From positions 248,001 to 312,000 of the forward strand of contig NZ_MINN01000085.1 of the NCBI RefSeq assembly GCF_001877785.1: a stretch of DNA of 64,000 bases. The letters run 5' to 3'. This document shows positions 52,424 to 62,042 of the stretch, piece by piece (the stretch's first letter is position 1; each line of letters begins with the position of its first letter). The DNA is from Rossellomorea aquimaris (GTDB taxonomy: Bacteria > Bacillota > Bacilli > Bacillales > Bacillaceae_B). The translations under genes and the position numbers were made by a program. The notes under the pieces are model-generated. The model was not told where the DNA came from and did no database searches. It saw only the letters and a list, made by a program, of their open reading frames with translations.

Positions 52424-54115
52424 ATGACTTTGACAACGAAGAAATTAAAATCAGATATAGAAATTGCACAGGAGTCTGCTCTCCAGCCAATCCTTGAAGT
52501 CGCCCGGGAAATCGGTTTGGGGGACGAAGATCTGGAGATGTACGGAAAGTATAAAGGCAAAGTTTCTTTTGAAGCCATACATAATCTGAACAAACTAAAC
52601 GATGGGAAATTAATATTGGTCACTTCCATCAACCCCACCCCTGCCGGTGAAGGGAAATCGACTGTCACGGTAGGGCTCGGGGATGCACTTAATCGGTTGG
52701 ATAAAAAGGCGATGATCGCCATGAGGGAGCCTTCTTTGGGACCGGTCATGGGCATGAAAGGAGGCGCGACAGGCGGAGGATATGCACAGGTCCTTCCGAT
52801 GGACGAGATCAACCTGCATTTTACAGGTGATATCCACAGTATCACAACCGCTAATAATGCCCTTGCGGCAATAATCGATAACCATATACACCAAGGGAAT
52901 GAGTTGAATATCGATCCGAGGAGAATCGTGTGGAAACGTGCCCTTGATATGAATGACCGTGCTTTAAGAAACGTTGTAATCGGTCTCGGCGGCCCCATGC
53001 AGGGTGTACCCAGAGAAGATGGATTCGATATCACGGTGGCTTCTGAGATCATGGCTGTATTATGTCTTTCCAAAAATCTAGATGAACTGAAAAAGAGACT
53101 GGGCAAGATGGTTGTGGCCTATGATGTGAACAAAATGCCGGTTACTGTCAAAGACCTGCAGGTGGAGGGAGCCCTGACATTATTACTGAAGGACGCCTTG
53201 AAACCTAATTTGGTGCAGACCATCGAGCATACTCCTGCACTTATCCATGGCGGGCCATTTGCGAATATTGCACATGGATGCAACAGTGTCATCGCCACCA
53301 GGACTGCTTTGAAACTTGCGGATTATGTGGTGACCGAATCAGGGTTCGGTGCAGACCTCGGTGCAGAAAAATTCCTTAATATTAAGACACGTGCAGCAGG
53401 CATCTCCCCTGATGCAGTGGTTCTTGTGGCTACAATCCGTGCCTTGAAGATGCACGGCGGCCAGAGTAAGGAAGAGTTGAAGTCTGAAAATCTGGAAGCC
53501 TTGAACCGGGGGCTTTCAAACTTGAAAAAACATATGGAAACCCTTGATGAGTTCAATGTTTCTTATGTGGTAGCGATCAATCGGTTCATTTCAGATACAG
53601 AAAGCGAGATTGAAGCACTGAATACATGGTGTGAGAAAGAAGGGGTGCCCGTATCCCTGACTGATGTATGGGCAGAAGGGGGTATTGGCGGACTTGACCT
53701 TGCTCAGAAAGTATTAACTGTAATTGAAAATAATGATAAGGAATTCACTCCCCTCTATTCATTGACCGACTCACTTCAAAATAAGATTGAATTTATAGCC
53801 GGTAAAGTTTACGGAGCCGGAGAAGTGGATTTTTCAGTGAAAGCCAAAAAGCAGCTTGAAGAATTTGAAAAAAACGGCTGGGGAAATCTGCCTGTATGTA
53901 TGGCGAAGACTCAATATTCCTTATCGGACGACCCTCGCAGGCTTGGGCGGCCGGAGGATTTCACGATAACGATCAGGGAGTTGAAACCAAAGATCGGTGC
54001 AGGGTTCATCGTTGCATTGACGGGTGAAGTCATGACGATGCCCGGACTGCCGAAACAGCCGGCTGCTTTGAAAATGGATGTTGATGAGAACGGCAAAGCC
54101 ACCGGACTTTTCTAA
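52424..54115 (+). CDS. fhs: formate--tetrahydrofolate ligase
   Basis: 563 residues. Makes 10-formyl-THF from formate and ATP. P-loop [10 protein letters not shown] at 71-80, [24 protein letters not shown], the [13 protein letters not shown] stretch and the C-terminal [14 protein letters not shown] are intact. ATG 52424 follows aaaggtgg. B. subtilis 168 lacks this enzyme to my knowledge, so the gene is an addition at this place. Confidence 0.96.
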   Translation: MTLTTKKLKSDIEIAQESALQPILEVAREIGLGDEDLEMYGKYKGKVSFEAIHNLNKLNDGKLILVTSINPTPAGEGKSTVTVGLGDALNRLDKKAMIAMREPSLGPVMGMKGGATGGGYAQVLPMDEINLHFTGDIHSITTANNALAAIIDNHIHQGNELNIDPRRIVWKRALDMNDRALRNVVIGLGGPMQGVPREDGFDITVASEIMAVLCLSKNLDELKKRLGKMVVAYDVNKMPVTVKDLQVEGALTLLLKDALKPNLVQTIEHTPALIHGGPFANIAHGCNSVIATRTALKLADYVVTESGFGADLGAEKFLNIKTRAAGISPDAVVLVATIRALKMHGGQSKEELKSENLEALNRGLSNLKKHMETLDEFNVSYVVAINRFISDTESEIEALNTWCEKEGVPVSLTDVWAEGGIGGLDLAQKVLTVIENNDKEFTPLYSLTDSLQNKIEFIAGKVYGAGEVDFSVKAKKQLEEFEKNGWGNLPVCMAKTQYSLSDDPRRLGRPEDFTITIRELKPKIGAGFIVALTGEVMTMPGLPKQPAALKMDVDENGKATGLF

Positions 54116-54143
54116 TAAATGTACTTGGGAGGAGGCGATCAGT

Positions 54144-54626
54144 ATGTTTGATCCCACGGCTTTTGACAACTTAAAGGTGGTTGTTGAAGGTGAAGTGTAC
54201 GACTTTGATCTGTCAGGGGAGATTTCCATCCTCGACCGGAAGGACTTATTCGATTTTGCTCATTATGAACGAACTTATGTGATCGAATATTCCCTCCCTG
54301 ACATGACAAGTTCCATTACTCTCGAACTCAGGGCGGATATGGGGCATTTTTTAGCTGAAAGAAATGGCATTCGCTCAAAGAACAAGGCCGGGGCGGATAT
54401 TCGGTTCATTTATTCCGGAAAAGAAGAATTGCATGACCATAAGGGTGAACTGGAGTCTGCATGGGGGCCGGATAAAGAATGGGAGTGGATTGATGTGCAC
54501 TCCTCCGTCCACCCTTCAAAAGTCCAAGGCATTCTCAGCTTTAATAGAATCATAACAGAAGAAATGGTGGATGATGTTATCCACATGGTTTCTTTTTCGA
54601 TTGAGACGCTTGATATTCTTAAGTGA
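54144..54626 (+). CDS. hypothetical protein downstream of fhs
   Basis: 160 residues from ATG 54144, with ggaggagg 8 bases before. Acidic, mixed alpha/beta, soluble: FDLSGEISILDRKDLFDFAHYERTYVIEYSLP and a later GPDKEWEWIDVHSS. I do not recognise a family. It lies 28 bases after fhs and could be co-transcribed. Confidence 0.7.
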   Translation: MFDPTAFDNLKVVVEGEVYDFDLSGEISILDRKDLFDFAHYERTYVIEYSLPDMTSSITLELRADMGHFLAERNGIRSKNKAGADIRFIYSGKEELHDHKGELESAWGPDKEWEWIDVHSSVHPSKVQGILSFNRIITEEMVDDVIHMVSFSIETLDILK

Positions 54627-54670
54627 TGTGACATTTAGAAAAAAGATCTGTAACTAAGGGGGCTGTACCG

Positions 54671-55531
54671 ATGAAAATCGCTTGGGTGACTGATAGTACT
54701 GCTTATATTGAAGATCTATCCGTATGTGAGGAAAAAGATGTGTATGTTGTGCCGATGAATATACTTATCGGTGAGAAAGAGTATAAGGATGGGATCGATT
54801 TATCTCCGCAGGACCTTTTTGAGAAATTAAAAGAAGAAGGGACAGAGGTGAAAACTTCACAGCCTTCCATAGGCACTTTCAAGGAATTATATGAGAAGCT
54901 ATCGGGCAGATATGATCATATATTTTCCATACACGTTTCCTCTCACTTCAGCGGTACGATGTCTTCTGCTCATCAGGCAGCTGAATTGCTGAAAGATACC
55001 GTTCCTTCCATTACGTGCATCGATTCAAAGACGCTGACATACCCATTGACTGAACTGATTGAATATGGACAAGCCCTTCATAAGGAAGGGGCATCCATAG
55101 AAGTTATCAAGGAATCAATTGAAGAAAAGGTTAAGACCCGGGAAGTCTATGTTATGGTGGGAAGTCTTGAACAGCTCCATAAGAGCGGAAGGATGAACGG
55201 TTTATCCTTCTTCCTTGGAAGTATGTTAAAGATCAAACCCATCCTTGCGATTTCAGATGGGAAACTTGAAGTGAAAGAAAAAGTGAGGAATATCAATAAA
55301 GGCCTGGATAGAATGAGCAGTCTGCTCGGAGACGCCGCTCAGCATAAGAAGATCAGGAAAGTATCCATTCTTCACGGCTTAAATCACGATGAGGCACTTG
55401 AATGGATGAAAGAACTTAAAGCCAGCCACCCGCAGATTGAATTCGGGGCGTACCCCCTGGGAGCGGTCATCGATGTCCATGCAGGAGCCAACACGATAGG
55501 GATCAGCTGGTCAGAAGAAAAAAACAGATAA
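54671..55531 (+). CDS. DegV family fatty-acid-binding protein
   Basis: 286 residues. The N-terminal TDST motif (IAWVTDSTAYI), SIHVSSHFSGTMSSA binding the carboxylate, VGSLEQLHKSGRMNG and the ending AVIDVHAGANTIGISW define DegV/FakB proteins, which present fatty acids to a kinase. Ribosome site aagggggctg. Several copies are usual in Bacillaceae. Confidence 0.92.
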   Translation: MKIAWVTDSTAYIEDLSVCEEKDVYVVPMNILIGEKEYKDGIDLSPQDLFEKLKEEGTEVKTSQPSIGTFKELYEKLSGRYDHIFSIHVSSHFSGTMSSAHQAAELLKDTVPSITCIDSKTLTYPLTELIEYGQALHKEGASIEVIKESIEEKVKTREVYVMVGSLEQLHKSGRMNGLSFFLGSMLKIKPILAISDGKLEVKEKVRNINKGLDRMSSLLGDAAQHKKIRKVSILHGLNHDEALEWMKELKASHPQIEFGAYPLGAVIDVHAGANTIGISWSEEKNR

Positions 55532-55633
55532 TGATAAAAATGGAGATGATGGATGAGTGTAAAGCTTATATGTCATCTCTTTAATCGTTACGCCCCGTTT
55601 TTTGTTACAATAAGAAAGAAAGGTGATGATGAT

Positions 55634-56281
55634 GTGAGCCGGGACGAAATAGATAAGCTGATACAAGCATTAAAGCAGGAATTCAAAGATGAATCTTCTG
55701 GTCATGACTGGCATCATCTTGAACGTGTGAGAAAAAATGCCCTGCTTATTGCAGAACGGGAAAAAATAACAGATACATATATCATCGAATTGGCCGCCCT
55801 GCTTCACGATGTTCCTGATGATAAGCTTAATTTTTCTGAGGAAGAGGGGAAGAGAAAGCTTGATGGATACGTATCCATGCTCTCTTTAAAAGAAGAAGAG
55901 AAGGAAGAGCTGTACGACATCATTTTCTCGATTTCCTACAAAGGCGGAAATGAAAAACCGCTGACTTCCATAAAGTCAATGATTGTAAGGGACGCAGACA
56001 GATTGGACGCCATAGGGGCAATCGGCATCGCCAGGACATTTGCATATGGCGGGAAGAAAGGCCAGGTATTATATGACCCTGATATAGAAGAAAGGTCCGT
56101 AATGACCCTTCAGGAATACCGGACAGGAAAAAGTTCGGGTATCCATCATTTTTACGAGAAATTATTAAAGTTGAAAAATTTGATGTGCACGGAAACCGGG
56201 AAGGCCATTGCTGAAGATCGTCATGACTTCATGCTCCACTTCCTGAAGCAATTCAACAAAGAATGGAATGGTCAAGAATGA
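55634..56281 (+). CDS. ypgQ: HD-domain phosphohydrolase (YpgQ-type)
   Basis: 215 residues from GTG 55634 after aaaggtgatg. Metal-binding HD set: His24 in SGHDWHHLERV, LLHDVPDD with the HD pair, and the later RDADRLDAIGA aspartate. YpgQ is reported to hydrolyse nucleoside triphosphates to pyrophosphate and NMP. A longer frame from 55553 has no ribosome site. Overlaps the ABC-F gene by four bases. Confidence 0.86.
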   Translation: MSRDEIDKLIQALKQEFKDESSGHDWHHLERVRKNALLIAEREKITDTYIIELAALLHDVPDDKLNFSEEEGKRKLDGYVSMLSLKEEEKEELYDIIFSISYKGGNEKPLTSIKSMIVRDADRLDAIGAIGIARTFAYGGKKGQVLYDPDIEERSVMTLQEYRTGKSSGIHHFYEKLLKLKNLMCTETGKAIAEDRHDFMLHFLKQFNKEWNGQE

Positions 56282-58173
56282 GAATGTTAACAGCTGAGAA
56301 CCTGTCAAAATCATACGGAGAGAAAACGTTATTTGACAGTATCTCGTTTTCTATAATTGAAAAGGAAAGAGTCGGCCTGATCGGTGTCAACGGAACAGGT
56401 AAATCAAGTCTCCTCAAGTTGATAGCCGGGATTGAAGAATATGATTCCGGTGAAATTACATCACCTGGAGATTATCATATTGCTTATTTGCCTCAGGAAC
56501 CCGATATAGACGGTGATTTGAGCGTCATTGGCCAGGTTTTCAGCGGAGAGGCAAAAATGATCAAAGCCATGCGGGAATATGAAACCGCCCTTCTGGAAAT
56601 GGAAAGTGACCCTGAAAGCCCCACTTTGCAGGAGCGGTTATTTGAAGCACAGAAGAGGATGGATATGCTCCATGCATGGGAGGCAAATGCCAATGCTAAG
56701 GCTATCCTCACCAAATTGGGCATATATGATTTTTCAAAAAAAATGAATGAACTTTCGGGAGGGCAAAAGAAAAGAGTGGCACTTGCAAGTGTGCTTATCG
56801 AGACCCCTGACCTTCTCATACTGGATGAACCTACAAACCATCTCGACTTTCAATCCATTAAATGGCTGGAAGATTACTTATCAAAATATAAAGGCTCAGT
56901 ACTCCTCGTGACGCATGACCGGTATTTCCTTGATCGTGTCACAAACAGGACGTTCGAATTGGCTGGAGGCAAACTCTATTCTTATACCGGGAATTATGCT
57001 TCCTTCATAGAAGCGAAGGCGACAAGGCAGGAAAACGAACGCCTTATTTCTGAGAAGCAGCAAAACCTGTATCGCCGTGAACTTCAATGGATGAGAAGAG
57101 GTGCTAAAGCAAGGACCACAAAGCAAAAAGCAAGAATCCAGCGGTTCGAAAATCTGCAGGAGAATATGTCGTCCGGCCCTGACAATGCACAAGTGGAAAT
57201 TGCAATCGGCGGGAACCGCCTCGGCAAGCAGGTATTTGAATTGAAGCAGGCAACGAAAACCTTTGATGACAAGTTGATACTTAAAGACTTCAATTACTTA
57301 ATCAAGCCCGGTGACAGAATCGGGATCGTCGGTAAGAACGGCAGCGGAAAGTCGACTTTTCTTAACATTCTCTCAGGGGCGGACGTCTTGGATACCGGAG
57401 AACTGATTACAGGGCAAACCGTTAAAATAGCTTACTATACCCAGGGGCATGAAGAATTGGATGAAAACATGCGGATGATCGAATATCTCCGGGAAGCCGG
57501 GGAATTCATCACCACGGATAAGGGAGAAAGGATCTCAGTCACCTCCATGCTTGAGCGTTTTCTTTTCCCGATGAGTACTCACGGTACCCTTATCCGCAAG
57601 CTTTCGGGCGGGGAGAAGCGGAGGCTGTTTCTCCTGAAATTACTGATGGAAAAGCCTAATGTCCTACTGCTGGATGAACCTACCAATGATTTGGATACAG
57701 AAACACTGACTGTCCTTGAAGATTATATAAATGATTTTTCAGGTGTCGTAGTGACTGTATCCCATGATCGGTACTTCCTGGACAAGACGGCCGGCCAATT
57801 GCTCGTCTTTAACGGGGAAGGAGACATCGGCACCTACTTTGGGGAGTATACAGAGTATTTAGAGGAAGCCGAAGCTGTAGTGAAAAAGTCGGCAGCAGAA
57901 GAGAAAAAACAGGACCCGGCACCAAAGCTGACGGATCAGCAGCCGGAGAAGGATAAAAAAAGGCTGTCTTATATGGAAAAACGCGAATGGGATGAAATTG
58001 AAGGGAAAATTGCTTCCCTTGAAGAGAAACTGGAAAGCGTGCAGGAAGAACTTGAACGTGCAGGCAGCAATTTTGAACGGGCACAGGAATTGATGAATGA
58101 AAGCCAGCAATTGAACGACGAGCTGGAACACTTGATTGAAAGATGGAGCTATCTCTCTGAATTTGCTGATTAA
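56278..58173 (+). CDS. ABC-F ATPase (Uup/YfmR-type)
   Basis: 631 residues, no membrane part. Two ABC domains: Walker A GVNGTGKSS (about 37) and GKNGSGKST (about 355), signatures LSGGQKKR and LSGGEKRR, Walker B LLILDEPTNHLDF and VLLLDEPTNDLDT. A linker rich in Arg/Lys lies between and a C-terminal coiled coil (about 560-625), as in Uup. ABC-F proteins rescue or adjust the ribosome E-site. Start ATG 56278 overlaps the HD gene stop; ATG 56284 is the alternative. Confidence 0.9.
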   Translation: MRMLTAENLSKSYGEKTLFDSISFSIIEKERVGLIGVNGTGKSSLLKLIAGIEEYDSGEITSPGDYHIAYLPQEPDIDGDLSVIGQVFSGEAKMIKAMREYETALLEMESDPESPTLQERLFEAQKRMDMLHAWEANANAKAILTKLGIYDFSKKMNELSGGQKKRVALASVLIETPDLLILDEPTNHLDFQSIKWLEDYLSKYKGSVLLVTHDRYFLDRVTNRTFELAGGKLYSYTGNYASFIEAKATRQENERLISEKQQNLYRRELQWMRRGAKARTTKQKARIQRFENLQENMSSGPDNAQVEIAIGGNRLGKQVFELKQATKTFDDKLILKDFNYLIKPGDRIGIVGKNGSGKSTFLNILSGADVLDTGELITGQTVKIAYYTQGHEELDENMRMIEYLREAGEFITTDKGERISVTSMLERFLFPMSTHGTLIRKLSGGEKRRLFLLKLLMEKPNVLLLDEPTNDLDTETLTVLEDYINDFSGVVVTVSHDRYFLDKTAGQLLVFNGEGDIGTYFGEYTEYLEEAEAVVKKSAAEEKKQDPAPKLTDQQPEKDKKRLSYMEKREWDEIEGKIASLEEKLESVQEELERAGSNFERAQELMNESQQLNDELEHLIERWSYLSEFAD

Positions 58174-58246
58174 GCGCTTTGTTTTTTACAGAATATTAAC
58201 TGTGTTATGATGGAATAAAATAGAGATGGCAGAAAGGTGATTAATC

Positions 58247-59374
58247 TTGAAAATCGTATCGATTGAACCTACGCCCAGCCCTAATACGATGAAGATTCTC
58301 CTGGATAGGGAACTTGAAGCTGGGAAAAGTAATAACTACAAAAAAGATCAGTCTGAAGGTGCGCCTTCAATTATTAAAGACATCCTTCTTATAGACGGAA
58401 TCAAGGGAGTTTATCATGTGGCAGACTTCCTTGCCGTTGAGAGAAATGCGAAGTTCGATTGGCAGGAGCTCCTCCCGAAGGTGAGAAAAGCATTCGGTGA
58501 AGAGACTCACCAGGAATCGGCCGAATCCCGGATGGAAGAACATTTTGGTGAAGTGAATGTCTCCGTGCAAATGTTTAAAGGCATCCCCATGCAGGTCAAG
58601 GTAACAGATGGAGAAACGGAGAAACGCTTTTCACTTCCTGAGCAGTTTATGAAAGCATTGGCAGATGCCCAGCAGGACGGGGACAATGTAGTTTTGCTCC
58701 GAAAGTGGAAGGAGCATGGTGTAAGGTATGGCGAGCTGGACGATATTGGAAGCGATGTTGTAGAAGAATTGACGGCTGCATATCCAGTTTCAAGACTGGT
58801 AAGGCTCGCAGAACAGGCAGTCGAAACCAGGTCTGAAGTACAGCCTGTCCGCCGAAATAAACATAAAATCACACTGGAGGACCTAGGTGCGCCGGATTGG
58901 CAAACCAGGTATCAAAGGCTTGAAGCGATGGATGACCCTTCCCTTGAAGATCTTCCTGTCCTTGAAAAGGCACTTGAGGATGAGAAAGTGTCGATCCGGC
59001 GTTTGGCTGTTGTATATTTAGGGATGATCGAGGACGAGCGGGTATTGCCGTATTTATACAGGGGCCTTAAGGATAAATCTGTTTCGGTCCGCCGTACTGC
59101 AGGTGACTGTTTATCCGATCTCGGATTCAAACAGGCAATGCCGCAGATGGTGGATGCATTGAAAGATAAAAGTAAATTGGTGAGATGGCGTGCTGCTATG
59201 TTTCTTTACGAAGAAGGCGATGAATCAGCACTTCCTGGTTTAAAAGCAGCAGAAGATGACCCGGAATTCGAAGTGAAGCTGCAAGTGAAAATGGCGATCG
59301 AACGCATTGAAGGCGGAGAAGAAGCCAAAGGTTCTGTTTGGAAACAAATGACCGAAGCACGTATGCAGGACTAA
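58247..59374 (+). CDS. ypgR: YpgR (conserved virulence factor C-like; Nfu-type N domain plus HEAT repeats)
   Basis: 375 residues from TTG 58247, with agaaaggtg upstream. Residues 1-85 follow the Nfu scaffold N-terminal pattern (EPTPSPNTMKILLDRELEAG, KDILLIDGIKGVYHVADFLAVER). From about 215, HEAT-like repeats follow, e.g. ALEDEKVSIRRLAVVYLGMI, GLKDKSVSVRRTAGDCLSDL, ALKDKSKLVRWRAAMFLYEEG. In S. aureus the homologue CvfC affects virulence. Upstream of brxA. Confidence 0.88.
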   Translation: MKIVSIEPTPSPNTMKILLDRELEAGKSNNYKKDQSEGAPSIIKDILLIDGIKGVYHVADFLAVERNAKFDWQELLPKVRKAFGEETHQESAESRMEEHFGEVNVSVQMFKGIPMQVKVTDGETEKRFSLPEQFMKALADAQQDGDNVVLLRKWKEHGVRYGELDDIGSDVVEELTAAYPVSRLVRLAEQAVETRSEVQPVRRNKHKITLEDLGAPDWQTRYQRLEAMDDPSLEDLPVLEKALEDEKVSIRRLAVVYLGMIEDERVLPYLYRGLKDKSVSVRRTAGDCLSDLGFKQAMPQMVDALKDKSKLVRWRAAMFLYEEGDESALPGLKAAEDDPEFEVKLQVKMAIERIEGGEEAKGSVWKQMTEARMQD

Positions 59375-59414
59375 TATAAAGTCGAATTTAAAATACAGTG
59401 GGGGGAATTAATTC

Positions 59415-59849
59415 ATGTCAATGGCTTATGAAGAGTACATGAGACAACTAGTGAAACCTATGAGACAGGAACTTGTCCAGGCGGGGTTCAAGGAGCTCGG
59501 CGACGAAGAAGCAGTTGAGCAGTTTATGGAGAATGCAGAAGGAACGACACTGGTAGTCGTGAATTCAGTCTGCGGATGTGCAGCGGGACTTGCAAGGCCC
59601 GCTGCCACACAGTCCGTTCTTAATCATGAAAAAGCTCCCGATCAGCTTGTGACAGTGTTTGCCGGCCAGGATAAGGAAGCAACGATGAAGATGCGTGAAT
59701 ACTTCGAGGGATATGAGCCTTCATCCCCATCTATGGCATTGCTGAAAGGGAAAGAAGTGGTTCATTTCATTCCAAGAGAAGAAATTGAAGATCATGACAT
59801 CGCAGACATCATTTCAAACTTGACCTCTGCATTCGACAAATATTGCTGA
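59415..59849 (+). CDS. brxA: bacilliredoxin BrxA (YphP)
   Basis: 144 residues, the same length as B. subtilis BrxA and closely alike. Removes bacillithiol from S-bacillithiolated proteins. The active site Cys53-Gly54-Cys55 is in VNSVCGCAAGLARPA. Ribosome site ggggggaa. Its own terminator follows. Confidence 0.95.
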   Translation: MSMAYEEYMRQLVKPMRQELVQAGFKELGDEEAVEQFMENAEGTTLVVVNSVCGCAAGLARPAATQSVLNHEKAPDQLVTVFAGQDKEATMKMREYFEGYEPSSPSMALLKGKEVVHFIPREEIEDHDIADIISNLTSAFDKYC

Positions 59850-59858
59850 GGAATACAC

Positions 59859-59887
59859 GGGGAACTCAACATGGGTTCCCCCTTTTT
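59859..59887 (+). terminator. terminator after brxA
   Basis: ggggaac / gttcccc (59859-59865 with 59875-59881), then ccttttt. Confidence 0.85.
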
Positions 59888-59931
59888 GTGTTATCATTTA
59901 CAAAAAATGAATCATAAAGGAGATTACCGAA

Positions 59932-60708
59932 TTGTTTGTAACAACATGCGGGAGAGCGAACGAGAAAGTCATCGGAAAAGCGCTTCAAATCGCTTCCGAT
60001 TTGAAGATTCCGTATATTGAGCGGGGAAAAAAATCACTGATCCACCATATGGACAGACTGGGCAGGGACTGTCTGGTGGCAGGTAAAGAACGCCTGGAGC
60101 TTCATGAGAGGGAAAAGAGTGGAGAACCCTTCTTCTTTCATCCTAACTCAGCATCATTCCGGATCAAGAGATTAATGAGGGGTGAAAGTGATCCCCTTGT
60201 GGAAGCGGCAAGCCTTGAGGAAGGGATGAGTTTCCTGGATTGTACACTTGGGCTTGCTTCAGACAGTATCATCGCAAGTCATATAACCGGAACTGAGGGA
60301 ATGGTGAAAGGGATAGAGGCAAATGAGTATATCGCCTATATCATTTCTGAAGGATTGAGAAACTGGGTATCCCCCCTTGAAGAACTGAACGAAGCGATGA
60401 AAAGAGTTGAAGTCTGTTATGGGAGATTCGAAGAAAAATTGATTGACTGCGGGGACAAATCAATGGATGTCGTCTATTTTGACCCTATGTTCGAGGAAGC
60501 ACTCACAGATTCAACAGGCATCAATCCGATCAGGAACTGGGCAGCCTATACGCCAATGACGGCAGAAGTGATAGAAGAGGCAAAGCGTGTTGCCCGTAAG
60601 AGAATCGTCATGAAAAACCACTACCAGTCACCACTATTCGACCAACACGGATTCCACGTCATCAAAAGACCCTCAGCCAAATTTCACTTTGGAGTCATTG
60701 AGCTGTAA
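59932..60708 (+). CDS. ypiP: class I methyltransferase YpiP (RsmJ-like)
   Basis: 258 residues from TTG 59932, after aaaggagatt. SAM loop region SFLDCTLGLASDSIIASH resembles the RsmJ/DUF548 start of the fold; DVVYFDPMFEE is the catalytic acidic/DPM motif. Probably rRNA modifying, but the target is unproven. Order brxA-ypiP as I recall in B. subtilis (reverse naming). Confidence 0.82.
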   Translation: MFVTTCGRANEKVIGKALQIASDLKIPYIERGKKSLIHHMDRLGRDCLVAGKERLELHEREKSGEPFFFHPNSASFRIKRLMRGESDPLVEAASLEEGMSFLDCTLGLASDSIIASHITGTEGMVKGIEANEYIAYIISEGLRNWVSPLEELNEAMKRVEVCYGRFEEKLIDCGDKSMDVVYFDPMFEEALTDSTGINPIRNWAAYTPMTAEVIEEAKRVARKRIVMKNHYQSPLFDQHGFHVIKRPSAKFHFGVIEL

Positions 60709-60782
60709 TATACTTTTTACTATGTATGATTGGATGAGTGAGTTAAATAAAATGAAAGAACATTGTGTTGAAAATACTGAGT

Positions 60783-61030
60783 GGATTGGAGCGGAAGGCA
60801 TTTGACTCCGACGGGACATAGAGGAAAAGTCGAGACTTGTCCAGCTCAGGCGACTAGAGGCTCGAGGTCATTAGTCAAACAAGCCAAAAAGGCAAAGAGC
60901 GCCTTTCCGGCTTGTTCGCCTTATGCTTGTCGCCTCTGAACGAGCCGCCTCCGCTTTTCTAACCCGCAGGCGGTACGCCGGGGAGGGTCGACTTCCTCCC
61001 CGGGGAATCTTATGCCTGCAGCGGAAAGTA
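60783..61030 (-). repeat. related long-hairpin element with a nested family H element
   Basis: Outer arms ggagcggaaggcat (60787-60800) and atgcctgcagcggaaag belong to a third, R-like element. Inside it a family H unit spans 60838-60960, with arms aacaagcc / ggcttgtt. Right of it a perfect ccggggagg / cctccccgg hairpin lies at about 60977-61002. It fills most of the gap after ypiP (60709-61099). Confidence 0.8.
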
Positions 61031-61053
61031 ACGGACAATTTAATACTTGATGA

Positions 61054-61087
61054 ACAAAACAAAAGACAGGCATCAACATTGCCTGTC
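61054..61087 (-). terminator. terminator of the 25-residue microprotein gene
   Basis: gacaggca (61065-61072) / tgcctgtc (61080-61087); read on the minus strand it is followed by cttttgtttt. Confidence 0.75.
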
Positions 61088-61099
61088 AGCTTTTTAACA

Positions 61100-61177
61100 T
61101 CAGTCAGTGAACCCAAGAACCACAAAATACCCCAATAACAATAAATAACCAATATTAATCATAATTCCAGTATCCAT
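61100..61177 (-). CDS. 25-residue hydrophobic microprotein
   Basis: MDTGIMINIGYLLLLGYFVV then LGFTD: almost entirely one membrane helix with Asp at both ends. The ribosome site ttaggaggagc is very strong and 7-8 bases upstream of the ATG; a TATATT element lies about 20 bases further and a clear terminator follows. Such coordination is unlikely by chance. Family not recognised. Divergent from ypjP. Confidence 0.65.
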   Translation of the reverse strand: MDTGIMINIGYLLLLGYFVVLGFTD

Positions 61178-61324
61178 TCTAGTGCTCCTCCTAACAAAAT
61201 ATCCTCATTAATATACTACCACAGAAATATTTTTATATCCTACAAAAAAATGAAACCTTTTTCACTTTTTAAACGTAAAAAATAGTATAATAATAGAAGC
61301 AATACATAGGAAGGGACGTTATCT

Positions 61325-61912
61325 ATGTCAACTTGGTTCAAAAAGTCGTTTTTTGTTCTAATATCGATCCTTACATTTGGACTGGTCTCACCCTCGCAGG
61401 CATTCCTGAATGAGGAAGGTCATGCTCTCGCCAAAACAAGCGGAAAACCATCCTCGGTTGAAAGCTCGGAAGAAGAAGTCCATCAAGAAGAAACGGTTCT
61501 GACAAGAGAAGATTTTATGGACCAGATAATGGAGAAGGCAGAGGAAAATTCATACTTGAAATTCGGAGCCAAGATTAAGCCATCGATTGAAGATGAGTTC
61601 AAGAGCGTCATCCTTCCAAAGATGGAACGCGCAATCGAGCAGACCGCTTCACAGTATGAAGAAGATTTATCATTCCTCGTCATCTCAGAAGTTCCTCATT
61701 ATGCAAAAACAGAGAAAATCTTTCATATTTACGATAACAGATCGGGAGAAGATGTCATCCGTTTTCACGTAAGAAAAGATCATCCTCCCAAAGACGGCTA
61801 TTATTTCAATTTCCACTACCATACTGTCCATGATGATTTCCAGACCCATCATGATTTAGGCAGCATTTATTGGGATAAAAACACTCCACCTCAGTGGATG
61901 AGTGTTTCATAG
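61325..61912 (+). CDS. ypjP: YpjP-like secreted protein
   Basis: 195 residues. A signal peptide (1-26, KKSFFVLISILTFGLVSPSQA) precedes an acidic linker (SVESSEEEVHQEE) and a conserved domain with YNFHYHTVHDDFQTHHDLGSIYWDKNTPPQWMS-like His-rich end. Position next to thymidylate synthase agrees with YpjP. Function unknown; the His-rich end might bind metal (inference). Confidence 0.8.
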   Translation: MSTWFKKSFFVLISILTFGLVSPSQAFLNEEGHALAKTSGKPSSVESSEEEVHQEETVLTREDFMDQIMEKAEENSYLKFGAKIKPSIEDEFKSVILPKMERAIEQTASQYEEDLSFLVISEVPHYAKTEKIFHIYDNRSGEDVIRFHVRKDHPPKDGYYFNFHYHTVHDDFQTHHDLGSIYWDKNTPPQWMSVS

Positions 61913-61958
61913 AACAAATGTACATAAGAGGCTGGGACAAAATAATTTTTGCCTAAGT

Positions 61959-62007
61959 AAAACCCGAACTAGTTTGCCTATTCAAGGGCTGATTAGTTTG
62001 GGCTTTT
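61959..62007 (+). terminator. terminator after ypjP, repeated cassette
   Basis: cccgaact (61963-61970) with agtttggg (61994-62002, one G-U pair), then ctttttg. The upstream gctgggacaaaa and cctaagt are shared with the cassette at 32241. Confidence 0.78.
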
Positions 62008-62042
62008 TGTTAGAATATACTTTTGGATAGTCAGTTCTTTAC

